Shown piece by piece: positions 18,890 to 29,976 of a stretch of DNA of 64,000 nt. Under the pieces are notes generated by a model, which searched no databases, had not been told where the DNA came from, and saw only the letters and a list, made by a program, of their open reading frames with translations. Every line of letters starts with the position of its first letter. Positions within the stretch are counted from its first letter, which is position 1. The DNA is from Pseudomonas abietaniphila (GTDB taxonomy: Bacteria > Pseudomonadota > Gammaproteobacteria > Pseudomonadales > Pseudomonadaceae): positions 3,534,001-3,598,000 of the forward strand of contig NZ_CP155619.1 in NCBI RefSeq assembly GCF_039697315.1, read 5' to 3'. A program made the position numbers and the translations under genes.

Positions 18890-20833
18890 TTAGCTCACCC
18901 GAAACTTGCCCACCATCGCCTGCAACTGTGCGCCCAGACGCGCGAGTTCGACGCTGGAGGCTGCGGTTTCTTCGCTGGCGGCGGCGGTCTGCTCTGAAAC
19001 ATCCCTGACGTTGATCACGCTGCGGTTGATCTGATCGGCGACCACGGTCTGCTCCTCGCCGGCTGTAGCGATCTGCTGATTCATGTTCTGAATCGTCGAT
19101 ACCGTACGTGTGATGTGTTCAAGCGCGTTGCCGGCACGACGGCTCAGCTCTACGCTGCTGTCGGACAGGCTGCGGCTGGCGTCGAGTGTACCGACGACCT
19201 GCTGCGTTCCATTCTGCAGCGCGGCGATCAAGACTTCGATTTCCTCGGTCGACTCCTGGGTTCGCTGAGCAAGGCTGCGCACCTCGTCTGCGACCACCGC
19301 AAAGCCGCGTCCGGCTTCGCCTGCCCGTGCCGCTTCGATGGCAGCGTTCAGCGCCAGCAGATTGGTCTGCTGGGAGACGGACTTGATCACGTCGAGCACG
19401 CCGCCGATCTTGTCGCTTTCGAGCTTCAACTGCCCCATCGCGAGGGTCGAATTATTGACCTCCGTGGCCAGACGTTCGATCTGGCTGATCGCATCACTCA
19501 CCACTTTGTCGCCTTCACGGGCCTGTTGGTCCGCCTGTTGGGCGGCTTCGCTGGCTTCTTCCGCGTTGCGCGCGACCTCCAGCACGGTTGAGGTCATCTG
19601 GTTCATGGCTGTGGCGACCTGATCGGTTTCGTCCTTTTGACTGTTCACGCCTGCGCTGGTCTGTTCGGTCACGGCAGACAACTGCGTCGCCGCGCTGGCG
19701 ATCTGTGCGACTCCGTCGCTGATGCCGCTGATCAGTGTGCGCAGGCTCTGAGTCATGTCCTGAATGCTGTGCTGCAGATCGCCCATTTCATCGCGTCGCT
19801 GAACGTCGAGGTCCACGCTGAGATTGCCTTGGGCGATGCGCTTGGCCGCGTTCAACGTCTCGCGCAGCGGCGCGATGATCTGCTGGGTGATCAACCAGGC
19901 GGCCATCAATCCCAGCATCATGGCCAACGCAGCCACGCTGATCAGTGCCTTACGCGATCGGGTGGCCTCGTCGTCACGTCGCAGGCCTTGCAGGGTGCTG
20001 ATCTCTTGGGTCGAGGTCAGCAGACTGTCGCCCATGGCTTCCATCGATTCATGTGCCGCCTCGACCTGAGTCTGCAGCTCCTTGAAGCGGATTAGCTGTT
20101 CACGGTATCGCTGTAATGCCTGTTTGGCGGTCAGCAATCCGCTGATATCCCCGTCGGACTGGTCAGCGGTTACGTCCTCGAGTTCCTTCAAGGCCTCATC
20201 GATGGCCGTCAGCGCGGACTCTTCATACGATGCAAGGCCGCTGAAGACATACGCCTGAACCTCATACCGTGCGTTCTGGATTTGCCGGCGCAACTGCAGA
20301 AGATTGGTGAATTCATCCAGTTGTTCGCTGCTGTCCGCCTCCTGACTGACGGCCTTCAAGACCTCGCGTTCAACCTCATCCATGACCTTGATCGCAGCGT
20401 CGGACAGCGCCGTCAGCTGTACTCTGGCGGCGTCTTTGTTGAGGAGTGACTGACCCAGTTGGGTAAACGTTTTCTCAAGCGAACGAACCGTGTCGCTCTG
20501 GTTGTTGATCAGTTTGAGGATGTCGGCGGGCGGGTCGTCGCCCCGAAGCGTCGTCAAATGCGCCTCGATCTGATCGATGCGCGCGGTCACGCGTTTGGCA
20601 TCCTCGGCAGTGTTGTCTACCCGGAAAACGATGCGCTCGGCGCGCAGGTCCTTGGTCAGTTCATTGAGCCGGGCGATCGCGGTCAGCGACTCGGAACGTT
20701 CGATCATCGTGTCCAGCCCGTGCCACCCCGTCAGCGTGATGGCCAGCGTCAATACCAGGACCAGGCCAAAGCCCAGCGACAGCTTGAGTTTGACGCTGGT
20801 ATTGGCCAGTGCCCTGTTGATGCCTTGCAACAT
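18890..20833 (-). CDS. Methyl-accepting chemotaxis protein with HBM-type sensor region (copy A)
   Basis: 647 residues. Membrane segment at about 19-36, a periplasmic all-helical region of about 255 residues (the length and [22 protein letters not shown] pattern of helical bimodular, HBM, sensors), second segment at about 296-318, a HAMP linker ([21 protein letters not shown]), then the long signalling coiled coil with the invariant tip [20 protein letters not shown]. It lacks a C-terminal CheR-docking pentapeptide; the end is [11 protein letters not shown] receptors such as P. putida McpS and P. aeruginosa McpK bind TCA-cycle acids; the ligand here is unknown. Tandem with a paralogue at 21108. 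Confidence 0.93.
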   Translation of the reverse strand: MLQGINRALANTSVKLKLSLGFGLVLVLTLAITLTGWHGLDTMIERSESLTAIARLNELTKDLRAERIVFRVDNTAEDAKRVTARIDQIEAHLTTLRGDDPPADILKLINNQSDTVRSLEKTFTQLGQSLLNKDAARVQLTALSDAAIKVMDEVEREVLKAVSQEADSSEQLDEFTNLLQLRRQIQNARYEVQAYVFSGLASYEESALTAIDEALKELEDVTADQSDGDISGLLTAKQALQRYREQLIRFKELQTQVEAAHESMEAMGDSLLTSTQEISTLQGLRRDDEATRSRKALISVAALAMMLGLMAAWLITQQIIAPLRETLNAAKRIAQGNLSVDLDVQRRDEMGDLQHSIQDMTQSLRTLISGISDGVAQIASAATQLSAVTEQTSAGVNSQKDETDQVATAMNQMTSTVLEVARNAEEASEAAQQADQQAREGDKVVSDAISQIERLATEVNNSTLAMGQLKLESDKIGGVLDVIKSVSQQTNLLALNAAIEAARAGEAGRGFAVVADEVRSLAQRTQESTEEIEVLIAALQNGTQQVVGTLDASRSLSDSSVELSRRAGNALEHITRTVSTIQNMNQQIATAGEEQTVVADQINRSVINVRDVSEQTAAASEETAASSVELARLGAQLQAMVGKFRVS

Positions 20834-20991
20834 GATGCGTCTCCTGCGAATGAGCGATAAACGCGCATCGGCAGGGGAGCCTGAGGCGTGACCTGAAGAG
20901 GGTGTAGGAGATTTCTGAGCGCAGGCGTGGGGTGATGCAGGTCACAGTTTGGTCAGTAGAACCCTGTCCTCTGGCAGAGCACTACTCTGGC

Positions 20992-21083
20992 CTGTGGGAG
21001 CGAATTCATTCGCGATGCGGCATTCCTGACGAGGAAGGTATGTCGGCTGGGCCAACCTCTCGCGAATGAATTCGCTCCCACAG
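20992..21083. repeat. REP doublet between the two chemoreceptor genes
   Basis: Perfect 24-base arms at 20992-21015 and 21060-21083, identical to those at 13338-13428, around a 44-base loop of different sequence. It occupies the gap between the tandem chemoreceptor genes. Confidence 0.93.
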
Positions 21084-21107
21084 TGTTTTCAGTTGCCTTG
21101 AGATCCA

Positions 21108-23024
21108 TCAAACCCTGAACCGACCCACCAGCCCTTGCAGATGAGTGCCGAGCCGCGCCAGTTCCACGCTCGATGCCGCCGTCTCTTCGCTGGCCGCCGA
21201 GGTCTGCTCCGAGACATCGCGCACGTTGAGTACGCTACGGTTGATCTCTTCGGCCGTTGCGCTCTGCTGCTCGGCGGCGGCCGCGATCTGCTGGTTCATG
21301 GCCTGAATCGCGGAGACCGTCCGGGTGATGCTTTCCAGCGATCCACCCGCCCGGCGCGTCAGCTCGACACTGCTGACCGTCAAGTCGCGACTGTTGTCCA
21401 TGATCGTCGACACTTGCTGGGTGCCGCTCTGCAAGCCCGCGATCAGGTCTTCGATTTCCTCGGTGGATTTTTGTGTGCGTTGCGCCAGGCTGCGAACCTC
21501 GTCCGCGACCACCGCAAAACCGCGGCCGGCCTCACCCGCGCGCGCCGCTTCGATCGCCGCGTTCAGGGCCAGCAGGTTGGTCTGTTGAGCAACCGACTTG
21601 ATGACGTCGAGCACGCTGCCGATTTTGTCGCTCTCGCGCTTGAGCTCGCCCATGGCCGTTGTGGAACGGCCCACCTCGCTGGCCAGACGCTCGATCTGAG
21701 CGATGGCTTCGTTGACGACCTTGTCACCCTCACGGGCTTGCTGATCGGCAGCGACAGCCGCCTCTGAAGCTTCCTCGGCGTTACGCGCCACTTCCTGCAC
21801 GGTTGCCGTCATCTGATGCATGGCTGTGGCCACCTGATCGGTTTCGACCTTCTGGCTGTTGACGCCCGCGCTGGTCTGTTCGGTGACCGCCGAGAGTTCT
21901 TCGGCGGCGCTGGCGATCTGAGTCACGCTGTCGCTGATGCCGCCGATCAGTTCGCGCAGGCTCAGGGTCATGCGCTGGATACCACCTTGCAACTGGCCCA
22001 GTTCGTCGCGACGCTCGATGTTCAGGTTATGGGTCAGGTCGCCGGAGGCCACACGATCAACGGCAATCAGGGTTTGCTTCAACGGGAGGGTGATCTGGCG
22101 CGTGATCGCCCAGGCCGCCAGTATGCCGAAGAACAGGGCAAGTACGGTCGCAAGGCCCAGCATCGACTGCGCCTGACGGCTGTCGGCATCACGCTTGGCG
22201 TTTTGCGAAACAGTCAGTTTGTCGCTGATATCCAGCAATTGCTGGCCCAGGTTGGTCATCTTTTCCAGGGCTTGTCGGCTGACCTGTTGAGCATCGCGAT
22301 ACTGACCCACGGCGGCGCGATACCCTTTGAGCGCCAGATTGGCCTTTTGCAATTGCGGGATGTACTGAGACGAGACGTCTCCGGCCAGTGTATTCACACC
22401 GACGATGGCTTCATCGATGGCCGCGTTCGCGTTCTTCTCGAAATCGGGGTTACCGCTGAAGGTGTAACCGCGCACCTGAAACCGCGCCTGCTGGATCAAC
22501 TTGCTGACGCTCACTGCGCTGTTGAACTGCAGGATGTTGTCATGCTGGATCAGGGCTTCTTCGATCTTGTTGACCTCGTCCACCGCCGCATCGGCGGTAG
22601 CGCCCAGGTTCACACGGCTGGCTTCGCGGACCTGGATCGCCTTGGTCATGTCGTCAAACGCGCGACGGTAATCGGCAGCGGCCTGGATCTGCCCGTCCAG
22701 TAGCTTGAGGTCATCAGTGCCGGTGATTTTGCTGCGGGCGTTCTTGAGGTCTATGTCGAGTGTGTCCAGCGCGGTCATGACACCCGTCGCCGCCTCGGCG
22801 CTGGATTGCGTTTCATAGCGCATGCGTGCGGTACGCAGGTCCATCGTCTGCTCGCTGATCTGCGAAATGGCTGCCAGCTTGTCGCCGCGTTCAATCAGCG
22901 ACGAAACGCTCGACCATCCGGTGGCGGTGATGATCAGCGTCAACAACAGCACCAGTCCGAAACCGATACTGAGTTTGCGACTGACACTCACATTGCCGAG
23001 GCGTTGGGCAAACCAGCGATACAT
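21108..23024 (-). CDS. Methyl-accepting chemotaxis protein with HBM-type sensor region (copy B, McpK-like by position)
   Basis: 638 residues with the same plan as copy A: membrane segment at about 19-37, helical periplasmic HBM-type region, second segment at about 288-310, HAMP ([21 protein letters not shown]) and the signalling domain with [20 protein letters not shown]. The cytoplasmic halves of A and B are very similar, while the sensor regions differ strongly. The C-terminus is [10 protein letters not shown], without a tether pentapeptide. In P. aeruginosa the receptor next to rsmE-tatC is McpK, an HBM receptor for alpha-ketoglutarate, so copy B is the positional counterpart. The ligand is therefore an inference. 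Confidence 0.93.
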   Translation of the reverse strand: MYRWFAQRLGNVSVSRKLSIGFGLVLLLTLIITATGWSSVSSLIERGDKLAAISQISEQTMDLRTARMRYETQSSAEAATGVMTALDTLDIDLKNARSKITGTDDLKLLDGQIQAAADYRRAFDDMTKAIQVREASRVNLGATADAAVDEVNKIEEALIQHDNILQFNSAVSVSKLIQQARFQVRGYTFSGNPDFEKNANAAIDEAIVGVNTLAGDVSSQYIPQLQKANLALKGYRAAVGQYRDAQQVSRQALEKMTNLGQQLLDISDKLTVSQNAKRDADSRQAQSMLGLATVLALFFGILAAWAITRQITLPLKQTLIAVDRVASGDLTHNLNIERRDELGQLQGGIQRMTLSLRELIGGISDSVTQIASAAEELSAVTEQTSAGVNSQKVETDQVATAMHQMTATVQEVARNAEEASEAAVAADQQAREGDKVVNEAIAQIERLASEVGRSTTAMGELKRESDKIGSVLDVIKSVAQQTNLLALNAAIEAARAGEAGRGFAVVADEVRSLAQRTQKSTEEIEDLIAGLQSGTQQVSTIMDNSRDLTVSSVELTRRAGGSLESITRTVSAIQAMNQQIAAAAEQQSATAEEINRSVLNVRDVSEQTSAASEETAASSVELARLGTHLQGLVGRFRV

Positions 23025-23190
23025 GTTGTGATTCCTTGCACATTGTTTTTATGGACATCTGTAGATCGGCCATCATGCCCCAAACTGAAGCACCGTATGG
23101 CGGGCGATCCTGCCAACTGTTGTAGGGATTGCCGCGGCCTCGAACGACGTGATTCAGGCAGGTGAAATACCTTCCCTGTGGGATCGGGGC

Positions 23191-23898
23191 TTAGAACAAG
23201 CGGGCGAGTAGGGCGGTGACGGCGGTTTCGACGCGCAGGATGCGCTCGCCGAGCTGGACAGGGTTTAAACCCGATGCGCGCAGCAGCTCGATCTCATAAG
23301 GAATCCAGCCACCTTCAGGGCCGATCGCCAGCGTTACCGGCTGCTCGACGGCACGGGGGCAGGCAGGGAAATCCCCCGGGTGTCCGACCAGTCCCAGTGT
23401 CCCGTCGACAATGGCGGGCAGACGGTCTTCCACGAACGGCTTGAAGCGCTTCTCGATGACGATCTCAGGCAGCACGCTGTCGCGGGCTTGTTCCAGACCC
23501 AGAATCAGCTGCTCGCGAATGGCCGCAGGCTCCAGGAACGGGGTCTGCCAGAAGCTTTTTTCAACGCGGTAGCTGTTGACCAGAATGACCTTCTGCACAC
23601 CCATCGTTGCGACGGTCTGGAACACCCGGCGCAGCATCTTCGGGCGTGGCAGCGCGAGGACCAGCGTCAACGGCAGTTTGGCAGGAGGTTCGCGGTCGAA
23701 GGCCACCGAGAGCTCGGCCTCCCGAGGTTCCAGACGCAGCAACTCCGCGCTGCCCAGCAGGCCGCCCATGCGACCGACGCGCAGGCTGTCGCCGACTTCC
23801 GAGCGATGCACTTCCTGCATGTGCTTGAGGCGTCGGTCACGCAGGACCACACGATCCGCCGAAATGAAGTCGGCTTCTTCCAGAAGCAGCAGGTTCAC
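23191..23898 (-). CDS. rsmE: 16S rRNA (uracil1498-N3)-methyltransferase
   Basis: 235 residues. SPOUT-class enzyme that methylates U1498 of 16S rRNA. An N-terminal PUA-like region ([17 protein letters not shown]) is followed by the knotted methyltransferase domain with LAIGPEGGW and the closing [17 protein letters not shown] chose the GTG at 23896-23898, which overlaps the tatC stop as GTGA; in-frame codons further upstream lie inside tatC and do not resemble the family. It is the last gene of the ubi-his-tat run, so its translation should depend on tatC. Confidence 0.95.
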   Translation of the reverse strand: MNLLLLEEADFISADRVVLRDRRLKHMQEVHRSEVGDSLRVGRMGGLLGSAELLRLEPREAELSVAFDREPPAKLPLTLVLALPRPKMLRRVFQTVATMGVQKVILVNSYRVEKSFWQTPFLEPAAIREQLILGLEQARDSVLPEIVIEKRFKPFVEDRLPAIVDGTLGLVGHPGDFPACPRAVEQPVTLAIGPEGGWIPYEIELLRASGLNPVQLGERILRVETAVTALLARLF

Positions 23899-24689
23899 GG
23901 CTGTGCCGCTGGCGGCTGGTCTTTTTCGTCTTCGGCCTTCTCGTCGTCTTCGTGGTCGCCCCGTTTGGTCACCATCGAGCTGCACAGCACCCCGATTTCA
24001 AACAGCAGCCACATCGGTACGGCGAGCAGTGTCTGCGAGAAGATATCCGGCGGGGTGAGAATCATGCCGACCACGAAACAGCCGATCACCACGTACGGAC
24101 GAATCTTCTTCAGGTATTTGACGTCGACGATGCCGATCCACACCAGCAACACGACAGCCACAGGAATTTCAAAGGCCACGCCAAAGGCCAGGAACAGCGT
24201 CATGACGAAGTCCAGATAACTGGCGATGTCCGTCATCATCGACACGCCTTCCGGGGTCACGCTGGCGAAGAAGTGGAAAATCAGCGGGAATACCAGGAAG
24301 TAGGCAAACGCCATCCCGGCATAAAACAAAATGATGCTGGACACCAACAGCGGCACCGCCACGCGTTTCTCGTGTTTGTACAGGCCCGGTGCGATGAAGC
24401 CCCAGATCTGATGCAGGATGACCGGCATGGCGAGGAACAGCGCGACCATCATGGTCAGCTTGAAGGGCGTAATGAACGGCGAAGCCACGTCGGTGGCAAT
24501 CATCGTCGCGCCTTCGGGCAGGAATTTGCGCAATGGCGCCGAAACGAAGGTGTAGATCTTCTGCGTGAAATAGAACAGCGCGCCGAAGATCAAGAAGATC
24601 GCCAGTACACAACGCAGCAGGCGCGAGCGCAGTTCAGTAAGGTGCGAGACCAGCGGCATTTGCTGGTCGTTTTCCGGAATTTCGCTCAT
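23895..24689 (-). CDS. tatC: Sec-independent protein translocase subunit TatC
   Basis: 264 residues with six hydrophobic segments. TatC recognises the twin-arginine signal peptide with TatB. The family start is clear: [17 protein letters not shown], including the HLxELRxR motif at the cytoplasmic N-terminus. [30 protein letters not shown] is the conserved first periplasmic region. The C-terminal tail is acidic and cytoplasmic ([15 protein letters not shown]). ATGA overlap with tatB upstream and GTGA overlap with rsmE downstream. Confidence 0.97.
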   Translation of the reverse strand: MSEIPENDQQMPLVSHLTELRSRLLRCVLAIFLIFGALFYFTQKIYTFVSAPLRKFLPEGATMIATDVASPFITPFKLTMMVALFLAMPVILHQIWGFIAPGLYKHEKRVAVPLLVSSIILFYAGMAFAYFLVFPLIFHFFASVTPEGVSMMTDIASYLDFVMTLFLAFGVAFEIPVAVVLLVWIGIVDVKYLKKIRPYVVIGCFVVGMILTPPDIFSQTLLAVPMWLLFEIGVLCSSMVTKRGDHEDDEKAEDEKDQPPAAQP

Positions 24690-25213
24690 GGGGCTCGTGG
24701 TGGCTGTGACGAATCGTTGGCGGAAGGTGCGCTCTGCACCGCAGTGGCCGGTGTAGTGACCGGTGCTGGCCCAGGTGTCGAGGCTGGCTGTGCCGGCTCG
24801 GGATGAACCTGAGCGGGCGCTGAGCTGACCGACGCGCTTTCAGCCGGTGCAGCCGGGCCTATATCGGCAGCAGGGCCTGGCGAAGGCGCTGCGCCCATGA
24901 CCGGCTGGCTGGCGGGTGGCGTATCGGTCTGCGCACTTGGCTGCACGACCGGCGGAGCCGGTGGCTGCTGCGGCTGCATGATTTTGCGCGCTTCTTCTTC
25001 GAGCGAAAGAATGTGCTCGTTGTGCAACTGACGGCGAATTTCATCGGCGCCGATTTCGCGCTCAACTTCCTGTTTGATCGCATTGAAGCTGCGTTTCAGA
25101 CGCCCGACCCAAAGCCCGGCGGTACGCGCTGCGCCCGGCAGGCGCTCGGGACCCAGCACCAGCAGGGCAACGAGACCGACCAGCAGCAGTTCAGAGAAGC
25201 TGATACCAAACAT
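24686..25213 (-). CDS. tatB: Sec-independent protein translocase subunit TatB
   Basis: 175 residues. The N-terminal membrane helix [26 protein letters not shown] has the conserved Glu8 and Gly21-Pro22 of TatB, followed by an amphipathic helix and a helical region to about residue 90. The rest is a long Pro/Ala-rich tail. It sits between tatA and tatC, with a 10-base gap from tatA and a 4-base overlap with tatC. Confidence 0.95.
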   Translation of the reverse strand: MFGISFSELLLVGLVALLVLGPERLPGAARTAGLWVGRLKRSFNAIKQEVEREIGADEIRRQLHNEHILSLEEEARKIMQPQQPPAPPVVQPSAQTDTPPASQPVMGAAPSPGPAADIGPAAPAESASVSSAPAQVHPEPAQPASTPGPAPVTTPATAVQSAPSANDSSQPPRAP

Positions 25214-25223
25214 GCGTCACGAC

Positions 25224-25496
25224 CTAGTCTTTGCGGATGGGCTCTTCGACTTTCTGCGCCTGCGCATCGATGGTGTGCGGCTGATGCAGCGGCTGGGTCG
25301 GCGGAACGGGCTGCGCAGTCGGTTGCGGCTGAACCGGTGGCTGCTCGGAAGGCTTCTCGTCGTCGTTCATGGCTTTGCGAAAGCCTTTGATCGATTCCCC
25401 GACGTCGGTGCCCAGGTTCTTGAGTTTCTTGGTGCCGAAGACCAGTACGACGACCACAAGAATGACGATCCAGTGTTTCCAGTCAAAAATGCCCAT
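25224..25496 (-). CDS. tatA: Sec-independent protein translocase subunit TatA
   Basis: 90 residues. A short membrane helix ([20 protein letters not shown]) leads through the conserved [10 protein letters not shown] hinge to the amphipathic helix [13 protein letters not shown], then a Pro/Gln-rich tail ending IRKD. TatA oligomers form the transport path for folded proteins. It is the first tat gene here, 43 bases after hisE. Confidence 0.96.
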   Translation of the reverse strand: MGIFDWKHWIVILVVVVLVFGTKKLKNLGTDVGESIKGFRKAMNDDEKPSEQPPVQPQPTAQPVPPTQPLHQPHTIDAQAQKVEEPIRKD

Positions 25497-25539
25497 GTCA
25501 CGTTCCTCACAAGAAATTCAGAGCCCGCAGGCCCACTGT

Positions 25540-25872
25540 TTATTCCGCCGAACGAGCTGCTTTTTCGGCGTGGCCGGAGAGCCCGAAACGGCGATCCAGT
25601 TCATCCAGTACGGCTTGTGGATGCTGGCCCAGTGCTGCAAGCATGACCAGGCTATGGAACCACAAATCAGCGGTTTCGTAGATGACATCGCTGCAGTCAC
25701 CGCTGATGGCGGCGTCTTTGGCGGCGATGATGGTTTCGACCGACTCTTCGCCGACTTTCTCCAGAATCTTGTTCAGCCCCTTGTGGTAGAGACTGGCGAC
25801 ATAGGAAGAATCGGCAGCCGCGCCCTTGCGCTCTTCGAGCACTTGCGCAAGGCGGGACAAGGTATCAGTCAT
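25540..25872 (-). CDS. hisE: Phosphoribosyl-ATP pyrophosphatase
   Basis: 110 residues; second step of histidine synthesis (PR-ATP to PR-AMP). The MazG-like metal-binding helices are present: [15 protein letters not shown] and [17 protein letters not shown], with the paired Glu and Asp residues. A separate small protein, as in other pseudomonads, and not fused to hisI. Two bases separate it from hisI. Confidence 0.96.
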   Translation of the reverse strand: MTDTLSRLAQVLEERKGAAADSSYVASLYHKGLNKILEKVGEESVETIIAAKDAAISGDCSDVIYETADLWFHSLVMLAALGQHPQAVLDELDRRFGLSGHAEKAARSAE

Positions 25873-25874
25873 GT

Positions 25875-26267
25875 TCAGTGTCCTGCTTGATAAATGGCTT
25901 CGGGGTCTTTGAGCACCGGGTCCACGGTCTTCCAGCCGGCATCGTCGTAGACGCGGTAGAAGCAGCTTTCGCGGCCGGTATGGCAGGCGATGCCGCCGAT
26001 TTGCTCGACCATCAGAATGATCACGTCGGCGTCACAGTCCAGACGCAGCTCGTGCAGTTTCTGCACATGGCCCGATTCTTCGCCTTTGCGCCACAATTTG
26101 CCACGCGAACGCGACCAGTAGATGGCGCGGTTCTCAGTGGCGGTCAGGCTCAGTGCTTCGCGGTTCATCCAGGCCATCATCAGGACGCGCCCGGTTTTAT
26201 GGTCTTGCGCAATCGCGGGCACCAGACCGTCGCGGTCCCACTTAATCTCGTCCAGCCAGTCTTTCAT
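25875..26267 (-). CDS. hisI: Phosphoribosyl-AMP cyclohydrolase
   Basis: 130 residues; third step of histidine synthesis, opening the purine ring of PR-AMP. The zinc and magnesium ligands are visible in [16 protein letters not shown] and [15 protein letters not shown], with [24 protein letters not shown] before them. Full length. It starts 56 bases after ubiB and is followed at 2 bases by hisE, so the two consecutive histidine steps are co-expressed. Confidence 0.97.
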   Translation of the reverse strand: MKDWLDEIKWDRDGLVPAIAQDHKTGRVLMMAWMNREALSLTATENRAIYWSRSRGKLWRKGEESGHVQKLHELRLDCDADVIILMVEQIGGIACHTGRESCFYRVYDDAGWKTVDPVLKDPEAIYQAGH

Positions 26268-26323
26268 CCTCGGCTCCGGCCGCTCTATCGAAGGGTTAGT
26301 GTGCCAGTGGCGCCTGCCGATGG

Positions 26324-27943
26324 CTATCGGCGCACGACCAGATAAAGGCCTGCGACCAGCATCAACAGGGCGGGCCAGGCGCTCAGCGCCATCAGCTCAT
26401 CACCCGATTGAGTATGGGCCGTTCCCAGTACCACGCCACCTGCGAGCAGCGCCGCACCGATCAACCGCAGCGCCCAGTGATCGCCGTTGTGCGAGTAGGG
26501 CGGCGGCGGATCGTTGCGATGAGGCTGCGACAAACGCTCCAGCAGGTCGCGCGTCATGTTGGCCAGGTGAGGAATCTGCTCGACCTGGGACTGCAGGTTG
26601 CCGATCACTGTCCTGGGGCTGACGCGCTCACGCATCCAGCGCTCCAGGAACGGTTGAGCCGTGCTCCACAAGTCCAGCTCCGGGTACAGCTGACGGCCCA
26701 GACCTTCGATGTTGAGCAGGGTCTTCTGCAGCAACACCAGTTGCGGCTGCACTTCCATGTTGAAACGGCGCGCGGTCTGGAACAGGCGCATCAACACCTG
26801 ACCGAAGGAAATGTCCTTCAGGGGCTTTTCAAAGATCGGCTCGCACACTGTACGGATGGCTGCTTCGAATTCGTTGAGCTTGGTTTCTGCAGGCACCCAG
26901 CCTGAATCGATGTGCAACTGGGCGACTCGGCGGTAGTCACGCTTGAAGAAGGCGAACAGGTTGCGCGCCAGGTAATCCTGATCTTCCGGTGTCAGGCTGC
27001 CCACGATGCCGCAGTCGATGGCAATGTACTGCGGATCCCACGGCGCAACGGTGCTGACGAAGATGTTGCCGGGGTGCATGTCGGCGTGGAAAAAGCTGTC
27101 GCGGAACACCTGGGTGAAGAACAGCTCCACGCCACGTTCGGCGAGTTTCTTCATGTCGGTGCGCTGATCGGCCAAGGTCGCCAGATCGGTGACCTGAACC
27201 CCGTAGATGCGCTCCATCACCAATACTTTCGGCCGGCACCAGTCCCAGTAAACCTGCGGCACGTAGAGCATGGTCGAGCCTTCGAAGTTACGGCGCAGCT
27301 GGCTGGAGTTCGCCGCTTCGCGCAACAGGTCGAGTTCGTCGTAGATGGTCTTCTCGTAGTCGGCGACCACGTCCACCGGGTGCAACAGACGGGCGTCGGC
27401 AGACAGCCGTTCGGCGATTTTGGCGAGAATGAACAACCAGGCCAGATCCGACCCGATGATCGGTTTCAAGCCAGGACGCACCACCTTGACCACCACCTCT
27501 TCGCCGGTTTTCAGTTGCGCGGCGTGAACCTGTGCCACCGAAGCGGACGCCAGGGGGGCGACGTCGAAGCGGGCGAACACCTGGTTGATCTTCGCGCCGA
27601 GCTGAGACTCGATCAGTGCGATGGCTTTCTCGGATTCGAACGGCGGCACTCGGTCCTGCAAGAGCATCAGCTCGTCGGCGATGTCTTCAGGCAGCAGGTC
27701 GCGCCGGGTCGAAAGCAGCTGGCCGAACTTGATGAAGATCGGCCCCAGGTCCTGCAACGCCAGGCGCAATCGAGCGCCGCGCGTCAGCTCATTCTTGCGT
27801 CGCGGAGTCCAGCGCCACGGCAGCACGAAGCGTACGGCCAGCAGCCACCAGGGCAGCGGCAGGGCAAACAGCAGGTCATCGAGGCGGTAACGAATTACGA
27901 CACGCTGGATGCGAAACAGGCGGCGGACGGCAAGCAGGCTCAT
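26324..27943 (-). CDS. ubiB: Ubiquinone biosynthesis protein UbiB (atypical kinase-like ATPase)
   Basis: 539 residues. Member of the UbiB/ADCK family, an inner-membrane-associated ATPase needed for ubiquinone synthesis. Diagnostic motifs: the KxGQ region [18 protein letters not shown], the Ala-rich loop replacing the P-loop ([13 protein letters not shown]), the VVKVVRPG lysine strand, and the catalytic [11 protein letters not shown]. Two C-terminal hydrophobic segments ([12 protein letters not shown] and [14 protein letters not shown]) anchor it. ATGA overlap with ubiJ upstream. Confidence 0.97.
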   Translation of the reverse strand: MSLLAVRRLFRIQRVVIRYRLDDLLFALPLPWWLLAVRFVLPWRWTPRRKNELTRGARLRLALQDLGPIFIKFGQLLSTRRDLLPEDIADELMLLQDRVPPFESEKAIALIESQLGAKINQVFARFDVAPLASASVAQVHAAQLKTGEEVVVKVVRPGLKPIIGSDLAWLFILAKIAERLSADARLLHPVDVVADYEKTIYDELDLLREAANSSQLRRNFEGSTMLYVPQVYWDWCRPKVLVMERIYGVQVTDLATLADQRTDMKKLAERGVELFFTQVFRDSFFHADMHPGNIFVSTVAPWDPQYIAIDCGIVGSLTPEDQDYLARNLFAFFKRDYRRVAQLHIDSGWVPAETKLNEFEAAIRTVCEPIFEKPLKDISFGQVLMRLFQTARRFNMEVQPQLVLLQKTLLNIEGLGRQLYPELDLWSTAQPFLERWMRERVSPRTVIGNLQSQVEQIPHLANMTRDLLERLSQPHRNDPPPPYSHNGDHWALRLIGAALLAGGVVLGTAHTQSGDELMALSAWPALLMLVAGLYLVVRR

Positions 27944-28563
27944 GCGTTATCGCTGGATGTGAGGGATTGGGCCAGACGCTCGAAGCGGGCTTCGAGGCGT
28001 TCCAGGTCTTGTTTGGTCTGATCCAGTTCGGCGAAGCGGGCTTCTGCCTCGCGTTTGCCGACCAGGGTGCGTGATTCTTCGGCCAGATACTCGGCCAGGT
28101 TCAGGCTCAGGCTGGCGAAGCTGTCGCTGGTCCAGCGTGCGCTGTTGCGCAAGTGGCCACCGATCAGCGTCGTGGCCACGGGCCCCAGCCAGCGTTGCAG
28201 CTCATATTCCCAGTCCAGATCGAGGTCTTGCAGCACGCCGGTCAGTTCCAGCAGTACGGCGCTCTCGCCATCGAGCTCGACTTCCGGGCTGTGCAGCACC
28301 GCCGTCTTGTCCTTGCTCAACGCCAGACGCATCAGGCTCGCCGCAGGTGCGCGCAGGGTTACATCCGCACCACCTTCCCAGTTCGCGGCCAGCATCAGGC
28401 CTTCGTCACTGGGGAGGATGTACAGATGAAACGCAGGGCTGCTGCACTCGACCGCGATCACCTTGCCACTGAGCCGGTCAAGGCGTGGCAGGGCGGTGCT
28501 GTCCATCTGCAGCACGCGATTGATGCCGTGCTCGACGCCGGCGAGCAAGCCGCTGATCAACAT
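27940..28563 (-). CDS. ubiJ: Ubiquinone biosynthesis accessory factor UbiJ
   Basis: 207 residues with an N-terminal SCP2-like lipid-binding domain (about 1-110; [21 protein letters not shown], then [16 protein letters not shown]) and a C-terminal coiled coil ([27 protein letters not shown]). UbiJ scaffolds the Ubi enzyme complex and holds the lipid intermediates. Its ATG overlaps the ubiE stop by one base (TGATG) and its stop overlaps the ubiB start, giving the conserved ubiE-ubiJ-ubiB order. Confidence 0.93.
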   Translation of the reverse strand: MLISGLLAGVEHGINRVLQMDSTALPRLDRLSGKVIAVECSSPAFHLYILPSDEGLMLAANWEGGADVTLRAPAASLMRLALSKDKTAVLHSPEVELDGESAVLLELTGVLQDLDLDWEYELQRWLGPVATTLIGGHLRNSARWTSDSFASLSLNLAEYLAEESRTLVGKREAEARFAELDQTKQDLERLEARFERLAQSLTSSDNA

Positions 28564-29333
28564 CAGGGCTTGATACCACGGTGCAGGGCAACGATACCGG
28601 AGGTCATGTTGTGGTAAGTCACGCGGTCGAAACCGGCGTCCACCATCATCGACTTCAGGGTTTCCTGATCCGGGTGCATGCGGATCGACTCGGCCAGGTA
28701 GCGGTAGCTTTCCGAGTCATTGGTGATCAGCTTGCCGGCCAGTGGCATGAACGCGAACGAGTAGGCGTCGTAGACCTTGGACATCACCTTGTTGGTCGGC
28801 TTGGAGAACTCCAGCACCAGCAAGCGGCCGCCCGGTTTGAGCACGCGCAGCATGGAGCGGATGGCGTCGTCTTTGTGAGTGACGTTGCGCAGGCCGAAGG
28901 CGATGGTCACGCAATCGAAGTAGTTGTCCGGAAACGGCAGCTTTTCAGCGTCGGCCTGGACGAACTTGATGTTGCCTGCCACACCGCGATCAAGCAGACG
29001 GTCACGACCGACCTTGAGCATCGAAGCGTTGATGTCGGCCAGCACGACTTCACCGGTCGGGCCGACCAGGTGGGAAAACTTCTTCGCCAGATCGCCCGTG
29101 CCGCCTGCGATGTCCAGCACGCGGTTGCCGGTGCGAACGCCCGAAAGCTCGATGGTGAAGCGCTTCCACAGGCGGTGCATGCCGCCGGACAGCACGTCGT
29201 TCATCAGGTCGTACTTGGCTGCAACGGAGTGGAAAACCTCGGCGACTTTCTCGGCCTTCTGGCTTTCCGCTACGGTTTTGTAACCGAAGTGGGTGGTGGG
29301 TTCGGCATCGCTGCCTTTGCGCGGATCGTTCAT
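28563..29333 (-). CDS. ubiE: Ubiquinone/menaquinone C-methyltransferase
   Basis: 256 residues from the ATG at 29331-29333 ([21 protein letters not shown], the Pseudomonas UbiE start); an in-frame ATG 10 codons upstream is less likely. SAM-dependent C-methylation in ubiquinone synthesis. Motifs: [15 protein letters not shown] (SAM loop), [25 protein letters not shown] and [12 protein letters not shown], which are family signatures. It heads the run ubiE-ubiJ-ubiB. Confidence 0.97.
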   Translation of the reverse strand: MNDPRKGSDAEPTTHFGYKTVAESQKAEKVAEVFHSVAAKYDLMNDVLSGGMHRLWKRFTIELSGVRTGNRVLDIAGGTGDLAKKFSHLVGPTGEVVLADINASMLKVGRDRLLDRGVAGNIKFVQADAEKLPFPDNYFDCVTIAFGLRNVTHKDDAIRSMLRVLKPGGRLLVLEFSKPTNKVMSKVYDAYSFAFMPLAGKLITNDSESYRYLAESIRMHPDQETLKSMMVDAGFDRVTYHNMTSGIVALHRGIKP

Positions 29334-29474
29334 ATCGCTGTCACCGGAATAAAGTGCCGCCATTCTAATCGTCGGGGCTGGCTTTGTCTTGACAAGGCTT
29401 ACCGTGAACAGTTTCTTCGTTGGGCGCCGCTGGTATAGTGCGCCGACGATTTACCTCGATGAAGGAGCCCGCCA

Positions 29475-29753
29475 ATGGCGCGAATTACCGTAGAACGCCC
29501 GCATGCGCTGGGTAAGGACAAGGCCCGCGAGAAGGCCGAGCTGCTCGCTGAAAAGCTGGGCGACAAATATGGCATCGAGCACACCTGGAATGGCGACACG
29601 GTGTCGCTGGAAGGCAAGGGCGCAAAAGGCACCGTTGAAGTCGAAGAGGCGCTGGTGCGCGTCAACATTGAACTCAATTTCTTCCTCTCAGCCATGAGCA
29701 GCACGATTCAGTCGGAGATCGAGCGGCAGCTGGACAAAGCGCTGACGGCCTGA
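29475..29753 (+). CDS. PHA-system family small protein
   Basis: 92 residues of the polyhydroxyalkanoic acid system family found beside pha genes in pseudomonads. Compact alpha/beta protein: MARITVERPHALGKDKAREKAELLAEKLGDKYGI, then a WNGDTVSLEGKGAKGTVEV strand pair and a C-terminal helix (IQSEIERQLDKAL). A GAAGGAG site precedes the ATG. It is divergent from ubiE and about 220 bases before phaI, separated by a REP doublet. The biochemical role is not established; association with PHA granules is inferred from family and position. Confidence 0.88.
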   Translation: MARITVERPHALGKDKAREKAELLAEKLGDKYGIEHTWNGDTVSLEGKGAKGTVEVEEALVRVNIELNFFLSAMSSTIQSEIERQLDKALTA

Positions 29754-29767
29754 GGCCTGCCTCTTCT

Positions 29768-29854
29768 TGTAGGAGCGCGCTTGCCCGCGATGCTAGCGAC
29801 GCGGTCGTTCAGACACACCGCGTATTATTCATCGCGGGCAAGCGCGCTCCTACA
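29768..29854. repeat. REP doublet upstream of phaI
   Basis: 24-base arms at 29768-29791 and 29831-29854 (core GGAGCGCGCTTGCCCGCGAT), opposite orientation, 39-base loop. Same subfamily as 31406, 32186, 35114 and 39895. Confidence 0.93.
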
Positions 29855-29976
29855 GTCATCTTCTATGCAGCGATCCCAACCTAGGGTGAGCTTTCTAATT
29901 TTTCTCTCTACTTTGTGCCCATGCCCCGACTTCCAGCGGGCGGTTCCTCCTATCCCTTTCGAGCGTGAGGTGCGAC

